From the NCBI RefSeq assembly GCF_017948485.1, contig NZ_JAFFSX010000001.1:310001-374000 (forward strand): a stretch of DNA of 64,000 nucleotides, written 5' to 3'. Shown here piece after piece: positions 26,692 through 35,654 of the stretch; the stretch's first letter is position 1; each line of letters opens with the position of its first letter. The notes beneath the pieces were generated by a model that worked only from the letters and a program-made list of their open reading frames with translations, was not told the DNA's origin and did no database searches. Both the position numbers and the translations under genes were made by a program. This stretch comes from Streptomyces sp. GESEQ-35 (GTDB lineage Bacteria > Actinomycetota > Actinomycetes > Streptomycetales > Streptomycetaceae).

Positions 26692-27397
26692 ATGCCAGGA
26701 CGCAGGCTGACCAGAGCCGACCGGCACCAGATCGCCGCGGGTTTGGCACAGCACCTGAGCTACGCCGACATCGCCAGACGCCTGAACCGTCCCGCCTCGA
26801 CGGTAAGCCGCGAGGTCGCGCGCAACGGCGGACCTGCCCGGTACCGCGCGGAACTCGCACAGCTCGCGACCACCCACCGAGCCCAGCGCCGGCCGCAGTC
26901 CCCGCCCCGACGCAACGGCCGCGTTCGTCACCGACCTCACCACAGCACTTGTCGAAACCGGCCTCCCGCGCACCGCCGCCCGCGTGATGGCCTGCCTGTT
27001 CGCCTCCGAGTCCGGCAGTCGCACCGCCATCGAGATGGCGCAGCACCTGCAAGTCAGCGCGGCGACCATCTCGTACGCAGTCCGCCTGCTGGAGCGGCAA
27101 GATCTGATTCGACGCGGCCGCGATGACCGTGGCCGCCGCCACCGGTATTTCCTTGACGACAAGGCGGGCTTGCGGACCGTCGCGGCCAGCGTCGCCGCCA
27201 ACCAGCGGTTCGCCGCCACCGCGCTGCGCGGCGCCGAGCTCTTCGGCGCCGAGACCGCTGCCGGATCCCGGCTCGCCCTGGCAGGCCGATTCCTCGAACG
27301 CCTCGGCGACGACCTCATCCGCTCCGCTGAAAAGCACTGGCGTGACATGGTTGGTGACAGGGGCGACGAATACACGCTGACGAGCCACGCGGAGTAG
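26692..27397 (+). pseudogene. GbsR/MarR-family regulator with N-terminal IS30-like HTH, frameshifted
   Basis: One frame encodes PGRRLTRADRHQIAAGLAQH and YADIARRLNRPASTVSREVA (an IS30-type helix-turn-helix). A second frame encodes DATAAFVTDLTTALVETGLP, ARVMACLFASESGSR and LQVSAATISYAVRLLERQD (the GbsR/MarR winged helix). In related streptomycete regulators these are one protein of about 230 residues. Here they are offset by one base, and the break lies at about 26885-26910. It may be a real frameshift or a sequencing error. If translated separately, the second part could start at GTG 26984 (137 residues), which has no good ribosome site. Confidence 0.7.
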
Positions 27398-27519
27398 TAC
27401 GCGGCCTCACTCGCCCTGGCGATCGACCAGGCATCCGAGAGGACCGGAGCCTGAAACTCGAACTCGCCTGCTCCGTCATCTGCTTGAGACGACTACGCAT
27501 CGCATTCTAAAACGATCAG

Positions 27520-28035
27520 TCAGGCGCCGGTCCGCCCGTCGACGAGCTCACGCACGATGTCGAGGTGGCCGTTGTGGCGGGACGTCTCCTCAATGAGGTG
27601 GAGGATCACCCACCGGAGGTCGACGTGGCGGCCGTCGCTGATGGGGCGCTTGGCCGTTGAGTTCAGGTCGTGGTCGGACACCAGGCGGCGGTAGCGGGCG
27701 CTCTGCTCCTCGTACTCGGCGAGAAGCTGGGGCAACGGGATGTCGACTGCTGTCCGCATCTCAGGGTCGGGATCATCGTCGGTCGCCTCGGTGAGCGGTC
27801 CCGCGAGTTCCTCGCCCAGAAACATCACTTGGAACCAGTAGTACTCGACCCACCGCAGATGGCTGATCAGCCCGCACAACGTCATCAGCGGTGAACTCGG
27901 GAGCGGGGCCTTGCGGGCGTCTTCGGCGGACACGCCCGCACACTTGCCTCGCGCGGTGTCACGGGCGTAGTCCAGGAAGGTGACCAGCTGCGCACGCTCG
28001 TCCCACGTAGGAGGCGTGTCGGTTCGTTGAGTCAT
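27520..28035 (-). CDS. DinB-family (DUF664-like) protein
   Basis: 171 residues. Four-helix DinB bundle with metal-site positions: the first His in LISHLRWVEYYWF and a second His cluster in ILHLIEETSRHNGHLDIVRE, the C-terminal HxxxH pattern of the family. DinB-like proteins include mycothiol-dependent transferases in actinobacteria, but many are uncharacterised. ATG 28035 is chosen; a GTG three bases upstream is equally open. No strong ribosome site is visible. Confidence 0.85.
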   Translation of the reverse strand: MTQRTDTPPTWDERAQLVTFLDYARDTARGKCAGVSAEDARKAPLPSSPLMTLCGLISHLRWVEYYWFQVMFLGEELAGPLTEATDDDPDPEMRTAVDIPLPQLLAEYEEQSARYRRLVSDHDLNSTAKRPISDGRHVDLRWVILHLIEETSRHNGHLDIVRELVDGRTGA

Positions 28036-28480
28036 CACGGGGAGTTTCCCGCAGCTCGGAACGGATGTCGACGCAATTGATCGGAAGCACCGTCAAGTGC
28101 CACAGCATCGTCGGTGCTCGGGGAGAGCCTGGCAAGATCCGCCGGACACCGCGATGGCAGCAGGAGGCACCTCAGGAAGGCTCGTCAAACGCGAGCCGAC
28201 GGCACCTCGGCGCCGTCGAACCCGTGGATTGGCTGCAAGCCGGGCACTCCCCGGTGCCAGGCGGGGAGGCACGCCCTCCGCTACGCACACGGCGCCGCCC
28301 CGCCGCGCCTCGCACCGTAGCTGTTTCGCAATCTCCGTACCGTGGCGACCGCGTTCGTGTTGTGGGACCTTGCTAGCCGGAATCACCCAGGTGAGTGCCC
28401 AGGGCGTGGGTGCTCGCGCGAGCCCACACGCACGGGACCAGGGTCAGTGCTGCCCAAGTCCCTTCGAGAAGAGGACTTCT
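28036..28480. other. Intergenic region upstream of the AtoE-type permease
   Basis: About 445 bases without a supported gene. It contains a perfect 12-bp palindrome GCTCGCGCGAGC (28412-28423), flanked by GTGGG and CCCAC in inverted orientation, about 58 bases before the permease start. This could be an operator or leader hairpin. Confidence 0.45.
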
Positions 28481-29956
28481 ATGACCTCTGCGCCCACCAA
28501 CGAGCGGACCACCGGCCGGGAGAACTGGCTGGCGCGCATGGCACTGCGGTTCACCGCCTTCACCGAGAAATGGCTGCCCGACGCGCTCGGATTCGTGCTC
28601 GTGGGGACCTTCGCGGTGTTCGCGCTCGGACTCGTCACCGGCGAGAAGCTGCTCGGCGCGCCGGACGATCCGACGGCGACCAGCGGATACGGCCTGGTGG
28701 ACGCATGGGGGCAGGGCTTCTGGTCCCTGATCACGTTTACCCTGCAGATGGCGATGATCATCATCGGGGGGTACGCGGTGGCGGTCTCGCCCCCGGTCGG
28801 CCGGCTGATTGCGAGAATCGCGCGCATCCCCCGCACGCCCCGGGTGGCCATCGCCTTCACGGCGGCCGTCGCCATGGTCACCGCCTACTTGAACTGGGCG
28901 TTCAGCCTCGTCTTCACGGCGATCCTCGCCAAGGAGATCGCCCGCCGGCTCACGGGTGTCGACTACCGGGCGCTGGGCGCCATGGCGTTCCTGGGCCTGG
29001 GCACCGTGTGGGCGCAAGGTCTGTCCGGCTCGGCCGCATTGCAGGTGGCCAGCAGTGCCTCCAGCCCGCCCGCCGTACAGGCGGTCATCGCCGAGGGGCG
29101 CGGTGAGGGCAACGGTCTGATCCCGCTGACCGACACGATCTTCCTTTGGCAGGGCATCGCCGCCACCGCCATCGTCTTCGTCATCGCCGTAGTCACAGCT
29201 TGGTTCCTGTCGCCCTCTCCCGAACGCGCCAAGAGCGCCGAGCAGTTGGGCATCGAGCTCGGCCCGAGCGTCGGCGAGGAGCGCACCCCGGTGCGCCGCA
29301 GCCGCCCCGGCGAGTGGATCGAGCACAGCCCCGTCTTCGCGATCCTGCTGTTCGCGCTCGGTGCCTGGTACGTGGCCCGCTACTTCGCCCGCGCCGAGGG
29401 CAACGCCCTCAACGCCCTCGACCTGAACACCATCAACCTCATCCTCATCCTGCTGGCGCTGATCCTGCACTGGCGCCCGGTCCGCCTCGCCCAGGCGGTC
29501 AAGGAAGGATCTCCCGCAGCCTCCGGCGTCCTGCTCCAATTCCCGCTCTACGGCGGCATCTTCGGCATGATCGCCTTCACCGGCCTGAGCAAGACCATCG
29601 CCGGCTGGCTCGTGTCCGTGTCGAACGAGTTCCTCTACCCGGCCTTCATCGCCGTCTACAGCTGCGCCCTGGGCGTCTTCGTGCCCAGCGGCGGCAGCAA
29701 GTGGGTGATCGAGGCGCCGTACGTCATCGACGCGGGCAACCAACTCGGCGTGCACCAGGGCTGGCTGGTCGTCGTGTACGACCTCGGCGAGGCGAGCGCC
29801 AACCTCCTCCAGCCCTTCTGGATGCTGCCCACACTGACCATCCTCGGCCTCAAGGCCCGCGACATCATGGGCTACACCTTCGCGATGTTCCTGGTCTGCT
29901 TCCCGCTGGTCCTCGTCCTGGTCACGCTCTTCGCCCAGACCCTGACCTTCCCCTGA
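28481..29956 (+). CDS. Short-chain fatty acid transporter, AtoE family
   Basis: 491 residues, about 12 membrane helices. AtoE-type features are FTEKWLPDALGFVLVGTFAV, the AYLNWAFSLVFTAILAKEIA segment and FVPSGGSKWVIEAPYV. The family takes up acetoacetate and short-chain fatty acids. ATG 28481 has GAGAAGAGGA upstream. It stands alone without CoA-transferase or thiolase neighbours, so cargo is uncertain. Confidence 0.85.
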   Translation: MTSAPTNERTTGRENWLARMALRFTAFTEKWLPDALGFVLVGTFAVFALGLVTGEKLLGAPDDPTATSGYGLVDAWGQGFWSLITFTLQMAMIIIGGYAVAVSPPVGRLIARIARIPRTPRVAIAFTAAVAMVTAYLNWAFSLVFTAILAKEIARRLTGVDYRALGAMAFLGLGTVWAQGLSGSAALQVASSASSPPAVQAVIAEGRGEGNGLIPLTDTIFLWQGIAATAIVFVIAVVTAWFLSPSPERAKSAEQLGIELGPSVGEERTPVRRSRPGEWIEHSPVFAILLFALGAWYVARYFARAEGNALNALDLNTINLILILLALILHWRPVRLAQAVKEGSPAASGVLLQFPLYGGIFGMIAFTGLSKTIAGWLVSVSNEFLYPAFIAVYSCALGVFVPSGGSKWVIEAPYVIDAGNQLGVHQGWLVVVYDLGEASANLLQPFWMLPTLTILGLKARDIMGYTFAMFLVCFPLVLVLVTLFAQTLTFP

Positions 29957-30038
29957 CCAGACAAGCGAGCAGGGGATCACCACTCGTCCAAGTAGGCCTG
30001 CACGACGCCTGGAACGGCGGTCCCGCGTGGGCGGGGAC

Positions 30039-30398
30039 TCAGGGTTCGATGACGAGGCGTTCGATGAGTCCGCCGTGAAGTGTGAACTGGTAGCGCAGAT
30101 CGATGGTGCCGCCGGGGAAGTCGCCCTCGAGGTGGTGGGTGGCGATGTAGTGGGTCGCGTCGGTCTGCTGGGCGTCGGTGAGGTGGATGGTGTAGGTGAA
30201 TTCGGTGGCGGATCGGTCGAGCCACTCCCCGATCGCCTCGGTGCCGTCGTAGGTGTTGCCGTCGTCGATCACCGTGGCTTTGCGGGTGAACGCCGTGATC
30301 GCGGTGGCGGTGTCGTGAGCACGGTGCGCGTTCAGGTAGCGGGTGATCACCTCGGGCAGGGTGTCCGGGATGCTGGTGCGGGGCTGGTTGTCGTGCAT
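30039..30398 (-). CDS. SnoaL-like / NTF2-fold protein
   Basis: 119 residues, alpha+beta barrel of the NTF2 fold: LPEVITRYLNAHRAHDTATA, then TVIDDGNTYDGTEAIGEWLD. These proteins are small-molecule isomerases, hydrolases or ligand-binding domains. The start follows AAGGAG. It sits 24 bases behind the SDR gene on the same strand and is probably co-transcribed under HxlR control. Confidence 0.85.
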   Translation of the reverse strand: MHDNQPRTSIPDTLPEVITRYLNAHRAHDTATAITAFTRKATVIDDGNTYDGTEAIGEWLDRSATEFTYTIHLTDAQQTDATHYIATHHLEGDFPGGTIDLRYQFTLHGGLIERLVIEP

Positions 30399-30422
30399 GA
30401 CGCTCCTTGGGGGGTGGCGGGT

Positions 30423-31208
30423 TCAGACGGTGGGGGTGGTGCCGCCGTCGATGACGTGTTCGGCGCCGACGATGGCCGAGGCGCGGTCGGAGACGAGGAA
30501 GGCGACGAGCTCGGCGACTTCCTCGGGCCGGTTGGGACGCCCCAGCGGGATGCCGCCCAGGGAGTCCATGAGCCGGCCCAGGGCCGCTTCCTGGGTGATG
30601 TCCGCGTCGTGGGCGATCCGGGCGACGAGGTGGTCGGCGGCCGTGGTCTGCACGAAGCCGGGCGAGACGGTGTTGACGCGAATGCCGTGCGGGGCGACCT
30701 CGTTGGCGAGGCCCTTGCTGTAGGTGGTCAGGGCGGCCTTGGCGGCGGCGTAGGCCAGGGTGCCGTTCCACAGCGGCATGCGGCGCTGGATCGACGTGAC
30801 GTGCACGATCGCACCCTTGGCGGTGGCGATCATGTGCGGGAGGAGTGCGCGGTCCAGACGGACGGCGGCCAGCAGGTTGGTGTTCAGTTCCCTGGCCCAG
30901 TCGTCCTCGCCGAGCGCCGCGAACCCTCCGGCCGGCGCCTCGGACCCGCCGAGGGTGTTGACCAGGATGTCGACGCCTCCCACACGGGCGTCCACCTCGG
31001 CGGCGACGTGGCCGGCACCCTGGGCGGTGGACAGGTCGGCGGAGATGAACGCCTTCTCCTCGACGTCGTCGGGGCGGCTGCGTGCGGTGACCAGTACGGT
31101 TGCGCCGGCCTGGGCGAGACGTCGGGCGATGGCGGCTCCGGTGCCCTTGGTGCCGCCGGTGACCAGAGCACGCCGGCCTTCGAGGGATTCGCTGATGGAC
31201 GTGGCCAC
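30423..31208 (-). CDS. Short-chain dehydrogenase/reductase
   Basis: 261 residues, classical [20 protein letters not shown] is the nucleotide-binding turn, [13 protein letters not shown] the NAG-equivalent region, HVTSIQRRM carries the catalytic Ser and [15 protein letters not shown] the Tyr-x3-Lys. It also has [12 protein letters not shown] and a C-terminal substrate loop. GTG 31208 (GGAG six bases upstream) is chosen over the ATG at 31325, which would overlap the operator and the divergent gene. It likely reduces or oxidises a carbonyl induced through the divergent HxlR regulator. Confidence 0.9.
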   Translation of the reverse strand: MATSISESLEGRRALVTGGTKGTGAAIARRLAQAGATVLVTARSRPDDVEEKAFISADLSTAQGAGHVAAEVDARVGGVDILVNTLGGSEAPAGGFAALGEDDWARELNTNLLAAVRLDRALLPHMIATAKGAIVHVTSIQRRMPLWNGTLAYAAAKAALTTYSKGLANEVAPHGIRVNTVSPGFVQTTAADHLVARIAHDADITQEAALGRLMDSLGGIPLGRPNRPEEVAELVAFLVSDRASAIVGAEHVIDGGTTPTV

Positions 31209-31258
31209 GGTGCGCTCCGATCCTGGGTGCGGGCGCAGAAGGCACACCACTCCCGCCG

Positions 31259-31301
31259 TTACTGCTAAAATAGAACCTACTAACTTCGACTTTAGCAGTA
31301 A
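31259..31301. promoter_or_regulatory. HxlR operator, long inverted repeat
   Basis: TTACTGCTAAA (31259-31269) and TTTAGCAGTAA (31291-31301) are perfect 11-bp inverted arms, 21 bases apart, in the divergent promoter of the SDR and HxlR genes. The region is strikingly AT-rich for this DNA. Arm length and spacing fit two dimer half-sites on one face of the helix. Confidence 0.85.
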
Positions 31302-31318
31302 CTGAGGGGATGGTCGCC

Positions 31319-31825
31319 GTGGCAAGCAGGATCAGACTGGAGGACCGGGAGTGCCCGCTGTCCACGACGGTGGAACACGTCGGCGAGTGGTGGACGCTGC
31401 TGATCCTCCACGACGCCTTTGACGGCTACACGCGCTTCGACCAGTTCCAGGAGAGCCTGGGCATCTCCTCCAGCATGCTCACCACCCGGCTGAAGACCCT
31501 CGTCGCGGACGGCCTGCTGGAGCGCCGCCCCTACCAGACCAACCCCGTACGCCACGAGTACGTCCTCACCGAACTGGGGCGCTCCCTGCGACCGGTGATC
31601 GTCGCCCTGGCCGCCTGGGGCAACTCCCGTCTCTCACCGGCCGAACGCAGCATGATCCTCATCGACGCGCACAACGGCGAGGAAGTCGAACCCGTCGTCG
31701 TCGACGCCAGAACCGGCCGCCGGCTCGACGACAGCAACACCTACGTCTTCACCGCAGGCCCCGCAGCCAGCGACGCCATGCGCCACCGCTACACGACACG
31801 ACCGGCAACCCCCGCACAGGCATAA
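31319..31825 (+). CDS. HxlR-family transcriptional regulator
   Basis: 168 residues. HxlR winged helix: [20 protein letters not shown], then [20 protein letters not shown] and [23 protein letters not shown] 31319 is preferred because GAGGGG lies nine bases before it; ATG 31310 directly abuts that site. The C-terminal 45 residues are an extension beyond the basic domain. It regulates the divergent SDR/SnoaL pair through the repeat at 31259-31301. It probably senses electrophiles or an aromatic substrate, as known HxlR members do. Confidence 0.92.
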   Translation: MASRIRLEDRECPLSTTVEHVGEWWTLLILHDAFDGYTRFDQFQESLGISSSMLTTRLKTLVADGLLERRPYQTNPVRHEYVLTELGRSLRPVIVALAAWGNSRLSPAERSMILIDAHNGEEVEPVVVDARTGRRLDDSNTYVFTAGPAASDAMRHRYTTRPATPAQA

Positions 31826-31889
31826 AACTGCCCCGCCCAAGCGCCGAAACAAGCGCCGAACGACCTCGAGCAGGGCCAGGACGCACAGG

Positions 31890-32009
31890 CCCATCACGGA
31901 CACCGCGTCGTACTCCGACGTCACCTTCGGCCTGTTCGCCATCTGCGGCTACCAGTTCTCGCCGAGGATCGCCGACATCTCCGACGTACGCCGGGGCACC
32001 GGCGGATGA
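31890..32009 (+). mobile_element. Tn3-family transposase remnant
   Basis: A 40-codon stretch encodes PITDTASYSDVTFGLFAICG and YQFSPRIADISDVR, the well-conserved late segment of Tn3-type transposases. Both flanks are lost; a stop follows at 32007. The rest of 31826-32197 has no supported gene; a frame from 32006 (VTEAATTWPGKLADLRLEW) is open but unrecognised. Confidence 0.75.
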
Positions 32010-32197
32010 TCCGCGCCCTGCCCGACGTCACCGAGGCCGCCACCACCTGGCCCGGCAAGCTGGCCGACCTGCGGTTGGAGTGGGCGGCGGCGCAGCCGCG
32101 TTGGAGGCCACCGGAGCAGTCGGTACGGACCGTGGCGAAGACACCGAGGTGGCGCCGGGACGGCAGGTCGGCCCCGGCGCCGCCGTGCGGTGGCCGG

Positions 32198-32611
32198 TCA
32201 GAACCTCGGGTCGAGCTTGGAGCCCCACGCGTAGTCGTCGGAGGCGTCCAAGGTCACGTCGTCGAGGAGGTTGATCTGCGACCAGTCAGGGTTGTCGGGC
32301 TCCAGCGTCGTCGTATGGGAGTAGTAGCCCCAGACCGGGCGCAGACAGTCCGTCCAGGTGTAGTCGCCCTTGCCGAGGTAGACGTTCAGGCGCTCCCCCT
32401 GCCCCACCTGTTGGCTCCAGTCGTAGTAGCCGGACGCCAGGCTGATGCGGCGTTGGACGCAGGACTGCTGGCCACCGCTCGGGCGGGCCTCAAGGTACTG
32501 GACCTTGATGTTGTAGGCCGTTTCGGCCGCCGAGGCAGTGCCCGGCATGCCGAGGACGGCTACGCCGAGCACAGCTGTGACAGGGATGAGCCTTCGCAGA
32601 ATTCGTGCCAC
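32198..32611 (-). CDS. Small secreted protein of unknown function
   Basis: 137 residues with a Sec signal (RLIPVTAVLGVAVLGMPGTA, cleavage near ASA-AE). The mature part is about 105 residues, rich in Tyr/Trp/Asp, with two cysteines (GGQQSCVQRRIS and TWTDCLRPVW) that could form a disulphide. No family recognised. GTG start preceded by GGAAGGAAG. It lies between the Tn3 remnant and the catabolic cluster. Confidence 0.7.
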   Translation of the reverse strand: MARILRRLIPVTAVLGVAVLGMPGTASAAETAYNIKVQYLEARPSGGQQSCVQRRISLASGYYDWSQQVGQGERLNVYLGKGDYTWTDCLRPVWGYYSHTTTLEPDNPDWSQINLLDDVTLDASDDYAWGSKLDPRF

Positions 32612-33046
32612 GATCGCTTCCTTCCGATGGGTCAGACCGATGCGCTGGGGCAGCCGGACGCCGGGCAGTTCCTACGCCGCCGGAGCCCAGACGTTCTGGC
32701 ATGCCCGGATCCGAACCCGCCGGCCGGTGCCCCGCCACACCGATTCCAGCGCCCGCCCAGTTGTTCAGAAACCAGCTCCCCCACCATGAACAACCTGCGC
32801 CACGCCGGATAGCGGAAGCCGGCGGGAGACCTCAGGTCCTCTCCCGGCGCCAGGCAGTCGAGCGGGGCTTCGGACGGCTGATGCGCCACCGCCGTCCCGC
32901 CCGCGTGGCCCACCATGGCCCGGGCCCGTTTCACACGCCTTTAACTCACGGGACACGAGAGGGAATCGGGAGCCACTGAGTATGTTTTTGGATCCAATCC
33001 AGTGCAGATTTAATCCATTTTCAGGATCGGTGCCCGAGGAGGCCCC
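32612..33046. other. Intergenic region upstream of the catabolic cluster
   Basis: No gene seen. The last 70 bases are AT-rich and contain the GntR-type palindrome at 32988-32997 plus further ATCCA half-sites to about 33017. The earlier part is ordinary GC-rich sequence. Confidence 0.5.
32988..32997. promoter_or_regulatory. Candidate GntR (FadR-type) operator before the ABC importer
   Basis: TTGGATCCAA, a perfect 10-bp palindrome 50 bases upstream of the solute-binding-protein start, followed by more ATCCA repeats. The same TTGGATCCA occurs at 46315-46323 beside the FadR-type GntR gene, suggesting that regulator controls both ends of the cluster. Confidence 0.65.
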
Positions 33047-34726
33047 ATGCCGGACCGCACACCTGGATCGCCCACGACCGCCTCCACCTCGTCGGCGGCG
33101 TCGGCAATCGCCTCGCAGGACGTCTCGCGCCGGACCTTGCTCCGGGGCGCCGGCCTGCTTGGGGTCGGCGTGGGGTTCGGGCTGCCCGCCCTCCTCAGCG
33201 CCTGCGGCGCCGCCGCGGAGGATGCGGGCGGCAGCGGTGAGGGCGGGACGCTCACACTGGCCATCGACGCCACCAGCGCCGTCAACGACCCCGCCTTCTA
33301 CACCTCTTTGGGCGACTGGATGGCCGTCGACTGCATTTGCCGCGGCCTGACGTTCATCTCCTTCGAGACCAACGAGCCCGCCCCGGACCTGGCGAAGAGC
33401 TGGACTGTTTCCGATGACAAGCTGACCTACACCTTCACCCTGCGCGAGGGCGTGAAGTTCCACGACGGCACCACGCTGACCTCCGCCGACGTGCTCGCCA
33501 GCCTCGGCCGCCAGTTCGACCCCGAGGACAAGACGCTGCCCAAGGGTGCCACCCGGCCGCTCGCGAGGCTGGGTGTCAACGTCGCCTCGCTCACCGCGCC
33601 CGACGACATGACCGTGAAGATGGTCCTGAAGCAACCCGACCGGACCGTCCTCGGCAAGCTCTCCGACATCGGCGGCCGGGTCATCTCCAAGGCCGCACTG
33701 GACAAGCACGGCGCGGACATCGGCAAGCACCTCGTGGGCACCGGCCCGTTCGCCTTCTCCTCCGCCACCTCCGGGCAGTCCGTCACGCTCACGGCGTTCG
33801 ACGGCTTCCGGCTGGGCAAGCCGCCCATCGACCGGCTGGTGCTCCGCCAGGTCCAGGACCCCTCGGCCATCGTCAGCTCCCTGCTCAGCGGCGAGGTGTC
33901 CGCGACGCAGTTCGCCCCCTACTCGGCGGTCGCCCAGCTCCGCAAGGACAGCTCGGTGAAGGTGTACGACACCCCGCACAACGCCGACGCGATCATGATG
34001 ATCGACGCCCGCCGGGTCCCCGAGCTGAAGGTACGCAAGGCCATCAACCTGGCCGTCAACCGCAAGGCGATCCTCCAGCAGGCGTTCTACGGCATCGGCG
34101 CCGAACCCGAGGGTTACGCCATCCCGCCCGCCCAGAGCGGCTACGACACCGCCCTGGCCGACCTCAGCGCCCAGGACGCCGCTCAGGCGAAGCGGCTCGT
34201 CGAGGAGGCCGGCGCGACGGGCCGCACCATACGGCTCATGGCGGCCAGCGACTCCTGGCACCCCAAAGCGGCCCAGATCATCGCCCAGAACCTCACCGAC
34301 GTCGGCTTCAAGGTCGCCACCACCTCCGTGGACCCGGCGACCTACTTCAGCCGGCTCCTCGACGCGGACGACGACTATCACGACCTGATGATCTGGGAGC
34401 GCAACACCTACGTGCCCGACCCCGACGACATGGTCGGCGCGATGGCGAGCCCCAGCAGCATCTACGGCTCCAAGATCTCCGGCATGGACACCCTGGACGG
34501 CACCGCCTCCCTCGCCGACGACCTGTACACGGCGAAGAACCTCACCGACACGAAGAAGCGCACCGCCGCCTACACGAGGATCCAGCGCAGATGGGCCGAG
34601 GAGTACATGGTCCTGTCCATGCTGGCCTGCTTCAGCAACCTGGTCGTCAGCGGCTCGGACGTGAAGGGCATGAACACCGACGCGCTGGCCAACCACCGCT
34701 GCTACATGGAGAAGGCCAGTGTCTGA
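33047..34726 (+). CDS. Peptide/nickel-type ABC transporter solute-binding lipoprotein
   Basis: 559 residues, SBP_bac_5 family. A twin-arginine signal SRRTLLRGAGLLGVGVGFGL leads to a lipobox (LLSAC), so it is exported folded and lipid-anchored. Family landmarks are YTFTLREGVKFHDGTTLTSA and VRKAINLAVNRKAILQQAFY. It binds an oligopeptide-like or other polar ligand. ATG has GAGGAGG six bases upstream. It begins an operon whose members overlap through to 45495, under the palindrome at 32988. Confidence 0.92.
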   Translation: MPDRTPGSPTTASTSSAASAIASQDVSRRTLLRGAGLLGVGVGFGLPALLSACGAAAEDAGGSGEGGTLTLAIDATSAVNDPAFYTSLGDWMAVDCICRGLTFISFETNEPAPDLAKSWTVSDDKLTYTFTLREGVKFHDGTTLTSADVLASLGRQFDPEDKTLPKGATRPLARLGVNVASLTAPDDMTVKMVLKQPDRTVLGKLSDIGGRVISKAALDKHGADIGKHLVGTGPFAFSSATSGQSVTLTAFDGFRLGKPPIDRLVLRQVQDPSAIVSSLLSGEVSATQFAPYSAVAQLRKDSSVKVYDTPHNADAIMMIDARRVPELKVRKAINLAVNRKAILQQAFYGIGAEPEGYAIPPAQSGYDTALADLSAQDAAQAKRLVEEAGATGRTIRLMAASDSWHPKAAQIIAQNLTDVGFKVATTSVDPATYFSRLLDADDDYHDLMIWERNTYVPDPDDMVGAMASPSSIYGSKISGMDTLDGTASLADDLYTAKNLTDTKKRTAAYTRIQRRWAEEYMVLSMLACFSNLVVSGSDVKGMNTDALANHRCYMEKASV

Positions 34727-35654
34727 CACCGGCGCCGCGGTGGACGCCGTACCGGTGGAGGCCGCGAAACCCGCCTCCGCGGCCTCATCCCCGCCGTCCG
34801 GCGAAGCCCACCGTCGGCTCCTCAGGGCGCTGCGCCGCCGCAAGGTGGCCCGGTCCTGGCCCGCGCTGCTGGCCTGGCTGCTGCTGGCCGGCCTGGTGCT
34901 GGCCGGTCTGCTCGGGCCGCTCCTCGTCCAGACCGACCCGCTCCGGCAGACCTCCTCGGCACTGCTGGCACCCGGATCGCCCGGACATCCCCTGGGCACC
35001 GACGACCTGGGGCGCGACGAGCTGGCCCGCCTGGTGCACGGCGCCCGGCCGTTGCTGCTGGTGTCCTTCGCGGCGACGGCACTGGCAGCGGGCATCGGCA
35101 CACTGGTCGGGCTGGTCGCCGGGTACGCGGGCGGCGTCGTGGAGCAGGCGCTGATGCGGCTGGTCGACCTGGCGCTGGCATTCCCGTCCATCCTGCTGGT
35201 GATCCTGCTGGTGGCCGCGGCCGGACCGGGCACGGTCAGTCTGGTCCTCGGCATCGGCATCTCCCTCGCACCGGGACTCGCCCGGCTGGCCCGCACCCTC
35301 ACCGCCCGAGAGGCCGCCAAGGACTACGTCGTCGCCTGCCGGCTCGGCAGCACGGGCACGCCGCGCATCCTCGTCCGCGAGGTCCTGCCCAACATCGGCG
35401 GTCCGCTGCTCGCCCAGGTCGTGATGACGCTGTCGGTCGCGGCCGGGTTCGCGGCGGGTCTGTCCTACCTCGGCCTGGGCATTCAGCCACCGCAAGCCGA
35501 CTGGGGGTACATGGTGCAGGCCGGGCAGGAGTTCCTGTTCTCGGCTCCCCGGCTCGTGGTGCTGCCCGCCGCGCTCACGCTGCTGTTCGTCGTTGCGTGC
35601 AACTTCGTCGGCGACGACCTGCGTGACGCCCTCGACCCGAGGGGAACGGCATGA
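34719..35654 (+). CDS. Peptide-type ABC permease (DppC-like)
   Basis: 311 residues, six helices after a Pro/Ala-rich cytoplasmic N-terminus. Typical DppC segments are PGHPLGTDDLGRDELARLVH and AGLSYLGLGIQPPQADWGYM. GTG 34719 overlaps the binding-protein gene by eight bases. It is unusual that the DppC-type gene precedes the DppB-type gene. Confidence 0.92.
   Translation: MSDTGAAVDAVPVEAAKPASAASSPPSGEAHRRLLRALRRRKVARSWPALLAWLLLAGLVLAGLLGPLLVQTDPLRQTSSALLAPGSPGHPLGTDDLGRDELARLVHGARPLLLVSFAATALAAGIGTLVGLVAGYAGGVVEQALMRLVDLALAFPSILLVILLVAAAGPGTVSLVLGIGISLAPGLARLARTLTAREAAKDYVVACRLGSTGTPRILVREVLPNIGGPLLAQVVMTLSVAAGFAAGLSYLGLGIQPPQADWGYMVQAGQEFLFSAPRLVVLPAALTLLFVVACNFVGDDLRDALDPRGTA

Noticed and set aside
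31209..31325. Longer SDR start at 31325
   Set aside because: It would run through the HxlR inverted repeat and the divergent start, and the extra residues have no SDR similarity; GTG 31208 has a ribosome site.
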